From positions 1 through 64,000 of the forward strand of contig JAQVHQ010000004.1 of assembly GCA_028696165.1 (NCBI GenBank): a stretch of 64,000 bases of DNA, read 5' to 3'. The position numbers and the translations under genes were made by a program. Below are positions 17,100-28,412 of the stretch, piece by piece. The notes under the pieces are model-generated. The model had not been told where the DNA came from. It worked only from the letters and a program-made list of their open reading frames with translations, and did no database searches. The first letter of the stretch is position 1, and every line of letters starts with the position of its first letter. Origin of the DNA: Lachnospiraceae bacterium. GTDB taxonomy: Bacteria; Bacillota; Clostridia; Lachnospirales; Lachnospiraceae.

Positions 17100-19784
17100 A
17101 TGAGCAAAAAAATAGTATTAATAGATGGACACAGTATATTAAACCGGGCATTTTACGGAATTCCTGATCTGACTAATTACGAAGGAAAACATACCAATGC
17201 GGTATATGGCTTTTTGAATATTCTTTTTAGCATCTTAGAACAGGAAAAACCGGAATATCTTGCAGTGGCATTTGATTTGCCGGCTCCTACTTTTCGTCAT
17301 AAGATGTTCGAAGCATATAAAGGAACCAGAAAACCAGCGCCTGCAGAATTCAGAGAACAGGTTCCGCTGATGAAAGAAGTACTTACAACCATGGGGATTC
17401 CGCTGTTAATGAAGGAAGGATTCGAGGCGGATGATTTGCTTGGAACCATTGGAAAACGCTGTGAAAAGGAAGGCCTGGAAGTTACGATTGTATCGGGAGA
17501 CCGTGATTTGCTTCAGCTGGCTACCGACCATATCCTGATTCGAATTCCCAAAACCCGTGGTGGTAAGACTACTATTGAAGATTATCATACGAAGGATGTA
17601 CTTGAACATTATCAGGTGACACCTCTTCAGATTATTGAATTGAAGGCTCTGATGGGAGATACATCTGACAACATACCAGGAATTCCAGGGGTGGGCGAGA
17701 AGACGGCTACGAAGCTTATTGTGGAATATGGCTCTATAGAGAATGCGTATGAGCATGTAGAAGAAATCAAGCCTAATAAGGCAAAAGAATCCCTGCAGAA
17801 TCATTATGACATGGCAGTGATGAGCAAAAAGCTTGCGACGATTGATATTGATTCGCCAGTGGATTTTTCATTGGACGAGGCAAAGATTACAGATTTTTAT
17901 AACGAACAGGTGTATGAATTATTCAAACGACTGGAATTTAAAAATCTTTTGGGAAGATTTATGACAGATGCAAGAGAAGATGATTTGGAAGAGACATTTT
18001 CAGAGATTCACGATTTTGCAGAGGCAGATAATTTCTTTACGGATTTGGGGCATAAAAAATCTGAGAAAAAAAGTAATAATGATGAAGGAAAAGCATCTGA
18101 CAATGTGGATTCATTAGGTATCGCATGGCTGTTACAGGATGAATTCTATGGTCTGGCAATTTCCAAAGATAAGGAACATACGGTGTTTATCTGGGCGGAA
18201 GGCTTTATATCAGAAGATTATCTGAAGGATAAGTTAAACAGTCTCATAGAAAAGGGATATCAGCTTCGTATGCTGGATGTAAAAGCTTTCTTAAAATGGG
18301 TGCCTTCAGGCAGACAGGATTGCTTTGCAGATGTAAGTTTGGCAGCATATTTGATGAATCCACTGAAATCCTCATATACTTATGACGATTTGGCTAAGGA
18401 ATATTTGTCTATGAGTATGGCATCAAGGGAAGAACTAATCGGTAAAGAAAAACTTCCAAAAGCTATAGTAAATCAACCGGACAAATGTGCCAAACTAGCC
18501 TGTTATGAAGCTTATGTATGTGGTCAGGTTATCGATACCCTTTTGGAAAAACTGGAAGAGTCTCAGATGATGAAGCTCTATACAGATATGGAGATGCCGC
18601 TTTTGTTCACACTGAATGATATGGAAAATGCAGGTGTGAAGATAGATGCTGAGAGTTTGAAGGAATATGGAGATAAGCTGGGAATTCGAATTAAAGAATT
18701 AGAACAGATTATCTATAATCAGGCAGGAGAAGAATTTAATATTAATTCACCGAAACAGCTTGGTGTGATTTTATTTGAAAAGATGCAGCTTCCGGGAGGC
18801 AAAAAGACCAAGACCGGATATTCCACAGCAGCTGATATCCTGGAAAAACTGGCACCTGAATATGGTATAGTGACTGACATTTTAGAATATCGTCAGTTGA
18901 CGAAGTTGAAATCTACCTATGCAGATGGATTGGCCAATTATATCGGTTCTGATGGGAGGATACATTCCACTTTCAATCAGACCATAACAGCAACAGGAAG
19001 AATCAGCAGTACAGAACCAAACCTGCAGAATATTCCGATTCGTATGGAACTTGGCAGACTTATCCGTAAGGTATTTATACCGGAAGAGGGATATGTATTC
19101 CTGGATGCCGATTATTCTCAGATTGAACTGCGTGTGCTGGCACATTTATCTGGAGATGAACAGTTGATAGAAGCTTACAATCAGGCTCAGGATATCCATC
19201 GTCTGACCGCTTCACAGGTGTTTCATATTCCGTTTGATGAGGTGACTTCTCTGCAGAGGAGAAATGCTAAAGCAGTTAATTTTGGCATTGTATATGGTAT
19301 CAGTTCTTTTGGCCTTAGTCAGGACCTTAGCATTACGCCGAAAGAGGCCAGTGCTTATATAAAAAAATATTTTGAAACATATCCTAAAATCAAAGAATAC
19401 CTGGATGGATTGGTTACGGCTGCTAAAGAAGAAGGCTTTGTTACCAGTATGTTCCACCGCAGAAGACCCATTCCGGAATTGTCTTCCAGCAATTTTATGC
19501 AGCGCTCTTTTGGCGAGCGTGTAGCCATGAATTCACCAATTCAGGGAACCGCAGCAGATATTATAAAAATTGCTATGATTCGTGTGAATCAGACATTAAA
19601 AAGCGGTGGATTCAAATCACGCCTGCTCCTGCAGGTACATGATGAACTTTTAATTGAGACAAAAGTGGAAGAATTAGAAGAAGTATCTGCTATTTTGAAA
19701 AAGGAAATGGAAGATGCGGCACATTTGGCGGTTGCTTTGGAAGTGGATATGCACAGCGGACCAAACTGGTACGAGGCAAAATAA
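17100..19784 (+). CDS. polA: DNA polymerase I
   Basis: Repair and Okazaki-fragment polymerase. Residues 1 to about 300 are the 5'-3' exonuclease (LIDGHSILNRAF, SGDRDLLQLA, GVGEKTATKL). The C-terminal half carries polymerase motif A (DADYSQIELRVLAHLSGD), motif B (RRNAKAVNFGIVYGIS) and motif C (VHDEL). The middle domain lacks the DxE metal-binding motif of a proofreading exonuclease, as in other Firmicute Pol I enzymes, so it is probably proofreading-deficient. The product is 894 aa. The ATG at 17100 follows CAGGAG. Confidence 0.97.
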   Translation: MSKKIVLIDGHSILNRAFYGIPDLTNYEGKHTNAVYGFLNILFSILEQEKPEYLAVAFDLPAPTFRHKMFEAYKGTRKPAPAEFREQVPLMKEVLTTMGIPLLMKEGFEADDLLGTIGKRCEKEGLEVTIVSGDRDLLQLATDHILIRIPKTRGGKTTIEDYHTKDVLEHYQVTPLQIIELKALMGDTSDNIPGIPGVGEKTATKLIVEYGSIENAYEHVEEIKPNKAKESLQNHYDMAVMSKKLATIDIDSPVDFSLDEAKITDFYNEQVYELFKRLEFKNLLGRFMTDAREDDLEETFSEIHDFAEADNFFTDLGHKKSEKKSNNDEGKASDNVDSLGIAWLLQDEFYGLAISKDKEHTVFIWAEGFISEDYLKDKLNSLIEKGYQLRMLDVKAFLKWVPSGRQDCFADVSLAAYLMNPLKSSYTYDDLAKEYLSMSMASREELIGKEKLPKAIVNQPDKCAKLACYEAYVCGQVIDTLLEKLEESQMMKLYTDMEMPLLFTLNDMENAGVKIDAESLKEYGDKLGIRIKELEQIIYNQAGEEFNINSPKQLGVILFEKMQLPGGKKTKTGYSTAADILEKLAPEYGIVTDILEYRQLTKLKSTYADGLANYIGSDGRIHSTFNQTITATGRISSTEPNLQNIPIRMELGRLIRKVFIPEEGYVFLDADYSQIELRVLAHLSGDEQLIEAYNQAQDIHRLTASQVFHIPFDEVTSLQRRNAKAVNFGIVYGISSFGLSQDLSITPKEASAYIKKYFETYPKIKEYLDGLVTAAKEEGFVTSMFHRRRPIPELSSSNFMQRSFGERVAMNSPIQGTAADIIKIAMIRVNQTLKSGGFKSRLLLQVHDELLIETKVEELEEVSAILKKEMEDAAHLAVALEVDMHSGPNWYEAK

Positions 19785-19871
19785 ATGCTGGGGACAAGAT
19801 GTCCATAAATTTAAAAATGAAATTATACAAATATATGAAATACGAGATAAAAGAATGAGGGAGGAACGAGG

Positions 19872-20471
19872 ATGTATACCATAGGAATTACCGGGGGCGT
19901 TGGCTCAGGAAAAAGTACCATTCTTAATTACTTATCAACACAATATCATGTACGGGTCATCAAAGCGGATGAAGTGGGCCAGCTGCTCACTCTTCCGGGA
20001 CACAAGTGTTATGAACCGGTTGTAGAAGAATTTACAGATGCAATTCTGAAAAAAGATGGAACTATTGACCGGAAAGAACTTGCCAGAATTGTGTATAGTG
20101 ACCGCAGCAAGTTAGAAAAGCTAAATGCTATCATTCATCCGGAAGTAAAGAAATATATTTTGAAGGAACTGGAAAGAGAAGAGAAGGAAGACAGAGATTT
20201 TGTATTTATTGAAGCTGCTCTTTTAATCGAAGATGGATATAAGAATATCTGTGATGAAATCTGGTATGTATTTGTCTCTGAAGAGGACCGCATTGAGCGT
20301 CTTGTATCAGAGAGAGAGTACACAGAAGAAAAGTGTCGAAGCATATTTGCAAATCAATGTACAGAAGATGAATTCCGTGCCGAATGCGATTTCGAAATTG
20401 ATAACAGCAAAACACAGGAGCGCACTTACGCACAGATAGATACAAGGATGAAAAGTTATGAAACTTTGTAG
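19872..20471 (+). CDS. coaE: Dephospho-CoA kinase
   Basis: Phosphorylates the 3'-OH of dephospho-CoA, the last step of CoA synthesis. The 199-aa protein has the P-loop GITGGVGSGKST at the N-terminus, the conserved KADEVG and a LID region around SEREYTEEKC. GAGGGAGGAACGAGG precedes the ATG. Its last 14 bases overlap the next gene, showing a co-translated pair; placement after polA is common in Firmicutes. Confidence 0.95.
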   Translation: MYTIGITGGVGSGKSTILNYLSTQYHVRVIKADEVGQLLTLPGHKCYEPVVEEFTDAILKKDGTIDRKELARIVYSDRSKLEKLNAIIHPEVKKYILKELEREEKEDRDFVFIEAALLIEDGYKNICDEIWYVFVSEEDRIERLVSEREYTEEKCRSIFANQCTEDEFRAECDFEIDNSKTQERTYAQIDTRMKSYETL

Positions 20472-21255
20472 TATAGCAAGTGGCAGCAGTGGAAACTGCA
20501 TATACATAGGCAGTGATGAGCATAGCATCTTAGTAGATGCTGGAATCAGTGCCAAAAGAATAGAACAGGGATTAAATTCCTTCGATATGACGGCAAAAGA
20601 TTTAGATGGCATCTTTGTTACCCATGAACATTCCGATCACATTAAAGGAATTGGTGTTATGGCAAGAAGATACCATGTTCCCATCTATGGAACACCTGGA
20701 ACGATTAGTGAGATTAAACAGATGTCAAATCTGGGAAAGATAGAAGAGAATCTGTTTCATACGGTAGCAGCAGATACAGTGCTTGAGATGGGAGATTTAT
20801 CTATCGAACCGTTTACAATATCTCATGATGCAGCAGAACCGGTAGGATATAAGATAGAAAATGGTGATAAGAAAGCGGCCGTGGCTACAGATATGGGCGT
20901 CTATAACCAATATATCGTAGATAAACTCCAGAATCTGGATGCACTCCTGTTAGAAGCTAATCACGATATTAATATGCTGCAGGTAGGGTCATATCCTTAT
21001 TATCTGAAACGTAGAATTCTTGGAGAAAGAGGACATTTATCCAATGAATCTGCAGGAAGGTTGCTTTGTGAGCTTTTACATGATAATATGAAAGCAATCT
21101 TTTTAGGACATTTAAGTCACGAAAACAATTATGAAAAGCTTGCTTTTGAGACAGTGTGTTCTGAGGTTACCATGGGAGACAACCCATATAAATCATCTGA
21201 TTTTCGTATTGCTGTTGCACACAGAGATATGGTATCAGAGTGTGTGATAATTTAG
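20458..21255 (+). CDS. MBL-fold metallo-hydrolase of the WalJ/YycJ type
   Basis: The 265-aa protein contains the metal site THEHSDH, further ligands in SHDAAEPVGY and the DMG segment, and LGHLSHENN near the end. The start KLCSIASGSSGNCIYIG is typical of YycJ/WalJ, an exonuclease-like protein tied to replication and cell-wall control. Here it is not next to walRK but overlaps coaE by 14 bp. Confidence 0.88.
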   Translation: MKLCSIASGSSGNCIYIGSDEHSILVDAGISAKRIEQGLNSFDMTAKDLDGIFVTHEHSDHIKGIGVMARRYHVPIYGTPGTISEIKQMSNLGKIEENLFHTVAADTVLEMGDLSIEPFTISHDAAEPVGYKIENGDKKAAVATDMGVYNQYIVDKLQNLDALLLEANHDINMLQVGSYPYYLKRRILGERGHLSNESAGRLLCELLHDNMKAIFLGHLSHENNYEKLAFETVCSEVTMGDNPYKSSDFRIAVAHRDMVSECVII

Positions 21256-21360
21256 CTGTTTGCCTATAAAACAAGCAGATTGCCAAATCTATAAAGTGAA
21301 CAGCAGCATAAAGCATTATTCAAATTACAATAATACAGTACCAAATGAATGGAGGACAAT

Positions 21361-21633
21361 ATGAAAAAAACAATTATAACCGTAGTTGGACAAGACACCG
21401 TAGGAATTATCGCTAAAGTCTGCACTTATCTGGCGAACAACAAAATCAACATCCTTGATATCTCTCAGACTATCGTTCAGGGATACTTTAATATGATGAT
21501 GGTAACTGATATGACACAGGCACCTAAAAATATGGCTGATATTTCCAAAGAATTAGAGCAGATTGGTGAAGAAATCGGTGTAGTTATCCGCTGTCAGCAT
21601 GAAGATATTTTTAATAAAATGCACAGAATCTAA
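21361..21633 (+). CDS. ACT-domain protein (UPF0237)
   Basis: The 90-aa protein is almost entirely one ACT domain (ITVVGQDTVGIIAKVCTYLA...NILDISQTI), a small-ligand-binding regulatory fold. The start at 21361 has GGAGGA just upstream. The next gene, 18 bp on, is its usual partner UPF0210. The pair probably works together, but no reaction is established from sequence. Confidence 0.9.
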   Translation: MKKTIITVVGQDTVGIIAKVCTYLANNKINILDISQTIVQGYFNMMMVTDMTQAPKNMADISKELEQIGEEIGVVIRCQHEDIFNKMHRI

Positions 21634-21651
21634 GAGAGGACTGGGAATCAA

Positions 21652-23016
21652 ATGATTAATATTTTTGAAGTTAATGAAACAAATAAGATGATTGAACAGG
21701 AAAATCTGGATGTGCGTACCATCACTATGGGTATCAGTCTGTTGGATTGCGCAGATGAGAATCTGGAAGTGGTCAATCAGAAAATTTATAAAAAAATTAC
21801 ATCATATGCAGAAAAACTGGTTTCTACCGGTAAAGATATTGAGACAGAATATGGTATTCCGATTGTAAATAAAAGAATTTCTATCACACCAATCTCTTTA
21901 GTCGGCGGAGCAGCATGCAAGACTATCGAAGATTATGTAACTATTGCGAAAACGTTGGATGCAGCAGCAAAGGAAGTGGGAGTAAACTTCATCGGCGGTT
22001 ATTCTGCTCTGGTTTCCAAGGGAATGACTCCAAGCGATGAACTTTTAATTCGTTCTATACCACAGGCTATGGCATGTACAGACCGTATCTGCAGTTCTGT
22101 AGTAGTGGGATCAACCAAGACAGGAATTAATATGGATGCAGTAAAATTAATGGGTGAGATCATTCACGATACTGCAGAACTGACCAAAGAGAATGATTCT
22201 CTCGGTTGTGCAAAATTAGTAGTATTATGTAATGCACCAGATGATAATCCATTCATGGCCGGGGCTTTCCATGGCGTAACTGAAGCAGATGCAATCATCA
22301 ATGTTGGCGTCAGCGGACCCGGTGTTGTAAAGAAAGCTCTAGAAGCAGTTCGTGGAAAAGATTTTGAGGTCCTTTGTGAGACAATCAAAAAGACTGCATT
22401 TAAAGTAACCCGTGTTGGACAGTTAGTTGCACAGGAAGCATCCAAAAGATTAGGAATTCCTTTCGGTATCATAGACTTATCATTAGCACCTACACCAGCT
22501 ATTGGTGACAGCGTGGCTGAGATACTTATGGAAATCGGATTAGAATATGCTGGTGCTCCGGGAACTACTGCAGCACTTGCACTGTTAAACGATCAGGTAA
22601 AGAAGGGCGGTGTTATGGCATCTTCTTACGTAGGCGGCTTAAGCGGCGCATTTATCCCTGTAAGCGAAGATCAGGGGATGATTGATGCAGTAAATGCAAA
22701 AGCGCTGACTATCGAGAAATTAGAGGCTATGACATGTGTCTGCTCTGTAGGCTTAGACATGATAGCCATCCCGGGAGATACACCAACCAGCACCATGTCT
22801 GGAATTATTGCAGATGAGATGGCAATCGGAATGGTGAATCAGAAAACAACAGCAGTTCGTATCATACCTGTAATTGGAAAAGGGGTAGGAGAAACTGTAG
22901 AATTTGGTGGATTACTAGGCTACGCACCAATCATGCCGGTCAATCCATACAGCTGCGAAGCATTCGTAAACCGGGGAGGCAGAATCCCGGCTCCAATCCA
23001 CAGCTTCAAAAACTAA
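21652..23016 (+). CDS. UPF0210 / DUF711 (PFL-like) family protein
   Basis: The 454-aa protein matches the conserved UPF0210 family, recognisable from [12 protein letters not shown], the Gly-rich [15 protein letters not shown] and the [22 protein letters not shown] block. The fold is related to glycyl-radical enzymes but no glycyl-radical motif is evident. It is in a two-gene unit with the ACT protein, which may regulate it. Biochemical role unknown. Confidence 0.9.
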   Translation: MINIFEVNETNKMIEQENLDVRTITMGISLLDCADENLEVVNQKIYKKITSYAEKLVSTGKDIETEYGIPIVNKRISITPISLVGGAACKTIEDYVTIAKTLDAAAKEVGVNFIGGYSALVSKGMTPSDELLIRSIPQAMACTDRICSSVVVGSTKTGINMDAVKLMGEIIHDTAELTKENDSLGCAKLVVLCNAPDDNPFMAGAFHGVTEADAIINVGVSGPGVVKKALEAVRGKDFEVLCETIKKTAFKVTRVGQLVAQEASKRLGIPFGIIDLSLAPTPAIGDSVAEILMEIGLEYAGAPGTTAALALLNDQVKKGGVMASSYVGGLSGAFIPVSEDQGMIDAVNAKALTIEKLEAMTCVCSVGLDMIAIPGDTPTSTMSGIIADEMAIGMVNQKTTAVRIIPVIGKGVGETVEFGGLLGYAPIMPVNPYSCEAFVNRGGRIPAPIHSFKN

Positions 23017-23053
23017 TCCCTAATAGAAAGCAGAACCCAACCTGCGAAAACAA

Positions 23054-23171
23054 TCGGGGGCAGGCGAAAACGGAAACAACCTGACGAAAACCGTCAAAAA
23101 TGGTCTTTATTTATCATTAGACCATTTTTGACGGTTTTCGTCAGGTTGTTTCCGTTTTCGCCTGCCCCCGA
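23054..23171. repeat. Perfect 53-bp inverted repeat (very long hairpin)
   Basis: Arms 23054-23106 and 23119-23171 are exact reverse complements around a 12-nt loop. It occupies the gap between the convergent UPF0210 and gdhA genes. It may terminate transcription from both sides, but is far longer than needed and lacks a typical T-tract directly after the stem. GAAAAC occurs several times within each arm. Confidence 0.95.
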
Positions 23172-23250
23172 AGTCCTTTTTAAATAAAAAGAGATGTCCC
23201 CAAAAAGGAACATCCCTTCAATCAAATCATTCTAACAGATAGGAAATATT

Positions 23251-24597
<1,347 letters not shown>

Positions 24598-24675
24598 CTA
24601 TTTCTTCATGAAATACTGTCCGATTGGTGCATGTCACGACTCATGCTCACCATTTAATTCGGGCTTACGACAAAT

Positions 24676-24704
24676 ATTATATAACGCTCAGATGAAATAT
24701 GCAA
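24676..24704 (-). promoter_or_regulatory. Probable gdhA promoter
   Basis: On the minus strand TTGCAT (24699-24704) and TATAAT (24676-24681) are 17 bp apart, leaving a leader of about 85 nt. The rest of the 485-bp gap to 25070 is very AT-rich and shows no gene. Confidence 0.65.
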
Positions 24705-24985
24705 TATTTTTTATGCGAACTTGCAAAAAAGCATGGCAGACTTGCAAAAAATCTGTTAAAAGTCCATAAATATGAATTGAAAATACTCAAAAGAGTCATT
24801 TTAAGTAATTAAAAAGTGTTATACATGTACCATAAAATAATTACAATGCGATACAATAAAAATAGAATATGCGTAAGAATACGAAATATGTACTATATAA
24901 AAATACTATTTCCATCAAAAAAACTGCTTAATATTGTTCTTGAAAAACTGATTTTGGTAAAAGTTTACAAAATATGAAAAGATAA

Positions 24986-25013
24986 TTGATTTTTTATATG
25001 GATGTAGTATGAT
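24986..25013 (+). promoter_or_regulatory. Possible promoter of the 7TM hybrid kinase
   Basis: TTGATT and TATGAT with a 16-bp spacer, 57 bp before the kinase start, in an AT-rich stretch where chance matches are common. Confidence 0.35.
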
Positions 25014-25070
25014 TATATTCAGATAATAATGCAAATAGGATAAAGTAAGAACTATAAGGTGGTGAGAAAA

Positions 25071-27407
25071 ATGGATAAGCATATTTTGAAAATAAATAAA
25101 ATAAATATTGCGACTATTATACTTACTATATTTATGTTCGTTTTAGTTATAATAGGTTTCATGGGCAAAACAGATGATGTGAAATTTGATTTCACCAAGA
25201 CAGATTCTTTTTCACAAGGCTGGATTATGGAACCGGAGATGACAGAAGTCACAGCGGATAGCATTATGATTGGTTATGGAGAGGCAATTACAATTACAAA
25301 TACATTGCCTGGAAAGTTGGATAATGAGGGTTGCCTTGGTATTTATAACAATCACTTTCATATCAAAATAGAAATAAATGGAAAAGTTATATATAATACA
25401 GGAAACCATTCCAGTATGCGGTTTGGAGAAGAATCCGGAAGAGTTTGGAATATTATAAATTTATCCTCAGATTATGCATATCAGCCAGTTAGGATTATGA
25501 TAGAGAATCTTGGGACTGAGCGTAAATTTGATTTTCATTCTATTGCCATTGGTAAAAGTGGAGATGTGTATTATAGTATTTTGTCAAAGAATATAGGGGC
25601 GGCAGTGGTCAGCTTTTTTGCATTTGTATTTAGTTTGCTGATTATTTTCTATTATCTGTTCCTGAAAAGTCAGAAGATTATGGTTGCATCACCTATGTTT
25701 TTGTATTTAGGATTGTTCTCGCTGGTTAGTTCCATCTGGATTTTTACAGATTCTGATATTATGCAGTTTTTGTTTGAATCAGCTTCTTTGCGTTATCAGA
25801 GTTCATACTTCTCATTCATATTGCTGCCTTTGACAATGGCACTTTTCTTTCGGGAGTACACGAGTCATTTTAAAAGAGTACTGACCATGTATCAAGGAAT
25901 ATACGTGGGAATTGCATTCCTGATTTTGGTTTTATATATGACGAATATATTGCACATTTCAGTGAGCCGTGTAGCAGTACATGGTATGATTGTTGTATTA
26001 TTTATTATGTTAGTTTGGATTTCGGTAATGGAGGCTATTCGATATAAAAATAGAGAAATGCTGTTTCCTATGCTTGCTTTTGTTATCATAGGGGCATCAG
26101 GAATTCTGAATCTATTTACTTTTTATCAGGACAATAATTATGATAATTCGAAAGCGTTTCGTATTGGATTTTTAATATTCATTATAATCCTGCTTTTAAC
26201 ATCAATTCGATATAACTTAAAAGAGTATCATCAAATTATTATTGAAAGAGAGATAAGACGTAAAGAACAGGCCATAGCTGCAAGAAATGAATTCTTAGCT
26301 AAGATGAGTCATGACATGAGGACACCACTAAACGGAATTATAGGACTTAGCACGCTGGCCATGGAACACGAGGGAAATTCCCAGAACACACAAAGAGATA
26401 TCGCTCAGATACAATCATCTGCCAATTACCTCCTGAATATAATAAATGATGTATTGGATACAGCTAAGATAGAGAGTGGTAAGATGGAACTGGTTATGGC
26501 TCCTATGTGTATAGAAGAAATTATTAAGACTACCGGAGGACTCATTGCACCACAGGCAGTTAAGAAAAATATATGTTTTGATACAAAATTAGATAAAAAG
26601 TTAAAAGGATGGTATAAGGGCGATTCGCTTCGATTTAGTCAAATTATTATGAATCTTTTATCCAATGCTTTAAAGTACACACCTGAGGGCGGCAAGATAG
26701 TACTGGAGGCACAGCACATGAAAGCTGAAGATAAAGCTGAATGGATTCAGATTATCGTAAAGGATAATGGCATAGGTATGTCAGAAGCGTTTATTGCAAA
26801 GATTTTTGAACCATTTGAGCGTGAGACAACCAGTCAGATTAACAATACAGAAGGAACGGGATTGGGGCTGTCTATTGTGAACAACCTCGTCAGTCTCATG
26901 AATGGAACGGTGGAAGTAAAGAGTAAATTGGGAGAAGGAAGCAGTTTTATCGTATGTATACCTATGGAGCGGGTAAACATACAAGAAGAAATAAGTGAAA
27001 AAGAGAGAATCAATCTTGATGATTTAACAGACAAGAAAGTGCTGCTGGTGGAAGATCATCCACTGAATCGACAGATTGCTGTGCGCCTGCTGAACAGGAA
27101 GAATATGGTTGTTGAAATTGCAGAAAACGGGCAGGAGGGCGTGGAGCGATTTATGTCTTCAGAGCCTTATGAATATCAGGTGATTCTTATGGATATCCGC
27201 ATGCCTGTTATGGATGGATATCAGGCAGCCAGAATCATAAGAAATGTCAATCGTGAAGATGCGAAAACCATCCCTATTATAGCAATGACTGCAAATGCTT
27301 ATGAGGAAGATGTGAAGAGGGCATTGGCTGAAGGAATGAATGATCATTTATCGAAACCAATCGAACCGGAACTGTTATATCGAACAATTGCAAAGTATCT
27401 GTCATAA
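25071..27407 (+). CDS. 7TM-type hybrid sensor histidine kinase
   Basis: The 778-aa protein starts with a membrane anchor (about residues 10-32), followed by an extracellular domain of about 150 residues and then seven hydrophobic segments, the 7TMR-DISM layout. The cytoplasmic part has HisKA (FLAKMSHDMRTPLNGIIGLS), HATPase (NLLSNALKYTPEGG, DNGIGMS, GTGLGLSIV) and a C-terminal receiver (LLVEDHPLNR, ILMDIRMPVMDGYQA, SKPIE). It presumably senses an external or membrane signal. The ATG at 25071 follows GGTGGTGAG. The LytTR regulator comes 181 bp later, but its receiver is degenerate, so a direct phosphorelay is doubtful. Confidence 0.9.
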   Translation: MDKHILKINKINIATIILTIFMFVLVIIGFMGKTDDVKFDFTKTDSFSQGWIMEPEMTEVTADSIMIGYGEAITITNTLPGKLDNEGCLGIYNNHFHIKIEINGKVIYNTGNHSSMRFGEESGRVWNIINLSSDYAYQPVRIMIENLGTERKFDFHSIAIGKSGDVYYSILSKNIGAAVVSFFAFVFSLLIIFYYLFLKSQKIMVASPMFLYLGLFSLVSSIWIFTDSDIMQFLFESASLRYQSSYFSFILLPLTMALFFREYTSHFKRVLTMYQGIYVGIAFLILVLYMTNILHISVSRVAVHGMIVVLFIMLVWISVMEAIRYKNREMLFPMLAFVIIGASGILNLFTFYQDNNYDNSKAFRIGFLIFIIILLLTSIRYNLKEYHQIIIEREIRRKEQAIAARNEFLAKMSHDMRTPLNGIIGLSTLAMEHEGNSQNTQRDIAQIQSSANYLLNIINDVLDTAKIESGKMELVMAPMCIEEIIKTTGGLIAPQAVKKNICFDTKLDKKLKGWYKGDSLRFSQIIMNLLSNALKYTPEGGKIVLEAQHMKAEDKAEWIQIIVKDNGIGMSEAFIAKIFEPFERETTSQINNTEGTGLGLSIVNNLVSLMNGTVEVKSKLGEGSSFIVCIPMERVNIQEEISEKERINLDDLTDKKVLLVEDHPLNRQIAVRLLNRKNMVVEIAENGQEGVERFMSSEPYEYQVILMDIRMPVMDGYQAARIIRNVNREDAKTIPIIAMTANAYEEDVKRALAEGMNDHLSKPIEPELLYRTIAKYLS

Positions 27408-27588
27408 TATAGTTTTACCTCAAACAAATTAGTTACATTCCTTGCAAACAGGCTTTTGGTGTGTTAAAATTATTCTAATATTATTCAATAATGCTAAATT
27501 ATGGGATACATTTTTGATGAAATTGGCAAATTTGAGATTATGAATCATTGTTTGTCAGATAAAAATACATAAGATGTGAGGGATTTAT

Positions 27589-28305
27589 ATGAAAATCCGA
27601 GTTGCCGTATGTGAAAAAGATCAAAAACAAAGAGAATACGTCATCGCAAATCTTAGCGCACTGAGTATTGAGACTGAGTGCAAGGGATTTACGAATATTT
27701 ATGATGTAAAAGAAACCTTTCAAGAGAGTGCCACTGCTTATGATGTGATATTTCTGGCTGCTTCGGTACATCAAAAGGGTGATGGAGTGGAATTGGCGTC
27801 ATATCTTCGTGGATTGAGCCAGGAATTAGCAATTATTCTCATGGCTGATAACAAGGATTATTATCAGGAAGCATATGAAGCGTTTGTAATGGCATACATA
27901 TTTAAACCAGTCAAGTTCCGTGATTTGGATCGCTGTATGACCTTTTATACCAAGAATACCAAGATTGAGAGACGTGCATCCTGGATGGTTAAGAGTAAGG
28001 GCGGCCATTGGCGCCGTATATTCTGCCGTGATATTGTGATGATTGAAAGCAATAACCGCGAATTTATTGTACATCTGTCTGATGGAACATCTTTGGAAAG
28101 CTATGGAAAGCTGGGAGAGGTATCTGAACAGCTTCCTGTTGAAAATTTTATACGCTGTCATCAAAGTTACATCGTCAACATGTTCTATGTAAATGAGATG
28201 AATGGTACAAATTTTGTGGTAGAAGAAGGACAGGTTCCTATCTCCAGAAAATTCCAAAAGACTGTAAAAGAACGATATTATCAATATATGTTTGCCAGAA
28301 TGTAA
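27589..28305 (+). CDS. LytTR-type response regulator with degenerate receiver
   Basis: The 238-aa protein has a receiver-like N-terminal domain (about 1-120) and a LytTR DNA-binding domain (about 133-238, with IFCRDIVMIESNNREFIVH and NFIRCHQSYIVNMFYVNEM). Where a receiver has its phospho-acceptor Asp (ILMDI) this one reads VIFLAAS, so it is probably not phosphorylated there. The later Lys in FKPVKF is kept. Its position beside the pilus island, and five promoters with LytTR-like operators nearby, suggest that it activates pilus genes; this is inference. Confidence 0.88.
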   Translation: MKIRVAVCEKDQKQREYVIANLSALSIETECKGFTNIYDVKETFQESATAYDVIFLAASVHQKGDGVELASYLRGLSQELAIILMADNKDYYQEAYEAFVMAYIFKPVKFRDLDRCMTFYTKNTKIERRASWMVKSKGGHWRRIFCRDIVMIESNNREFIVHLSDGTSLESYGKLGEVSEQLPVENFIRCHQSYIVNMFYVNEMNGTNFVVEEGQVPISRKFQKTVKERYYQYMFARM

Positions 28306-28322
28306 GCTCATATCAAGACAAA

Positions 28323-28384
28323 TTCCACCGAAATTATGTCAAAATCAACAACCGTCCCAAATCGTCTTCATTTTGTTCTATAGT
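28323..28384 (+). promoter_or_regulatory. Pil box A: LytTR-like operator and -10 of the 28.4-kb gene
   Basis: The 27-bp box 28323-28349 begins TTCCAC and ends in TGTCAAAATCAAC. Read on the other strand it has GTTGA and GTGGA half-sites 21 bp apart. TATAGT (28379-28384) lies 29 bp downstream. One of five boxes with the same spacing. Confidence 0.7.
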
Positions 28385-28412
28385 AGTGTTATGAAAAATT
28401 AGTCCGAACATA

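Noticed and set aside
24947-24973. A sixth pil box, in reverse orientation, before the 7TM kinase
   Set aside because: Only the middle (TGATTTTGGTAAA) agrees; the end half-sites and the -10 spacing do not fit.
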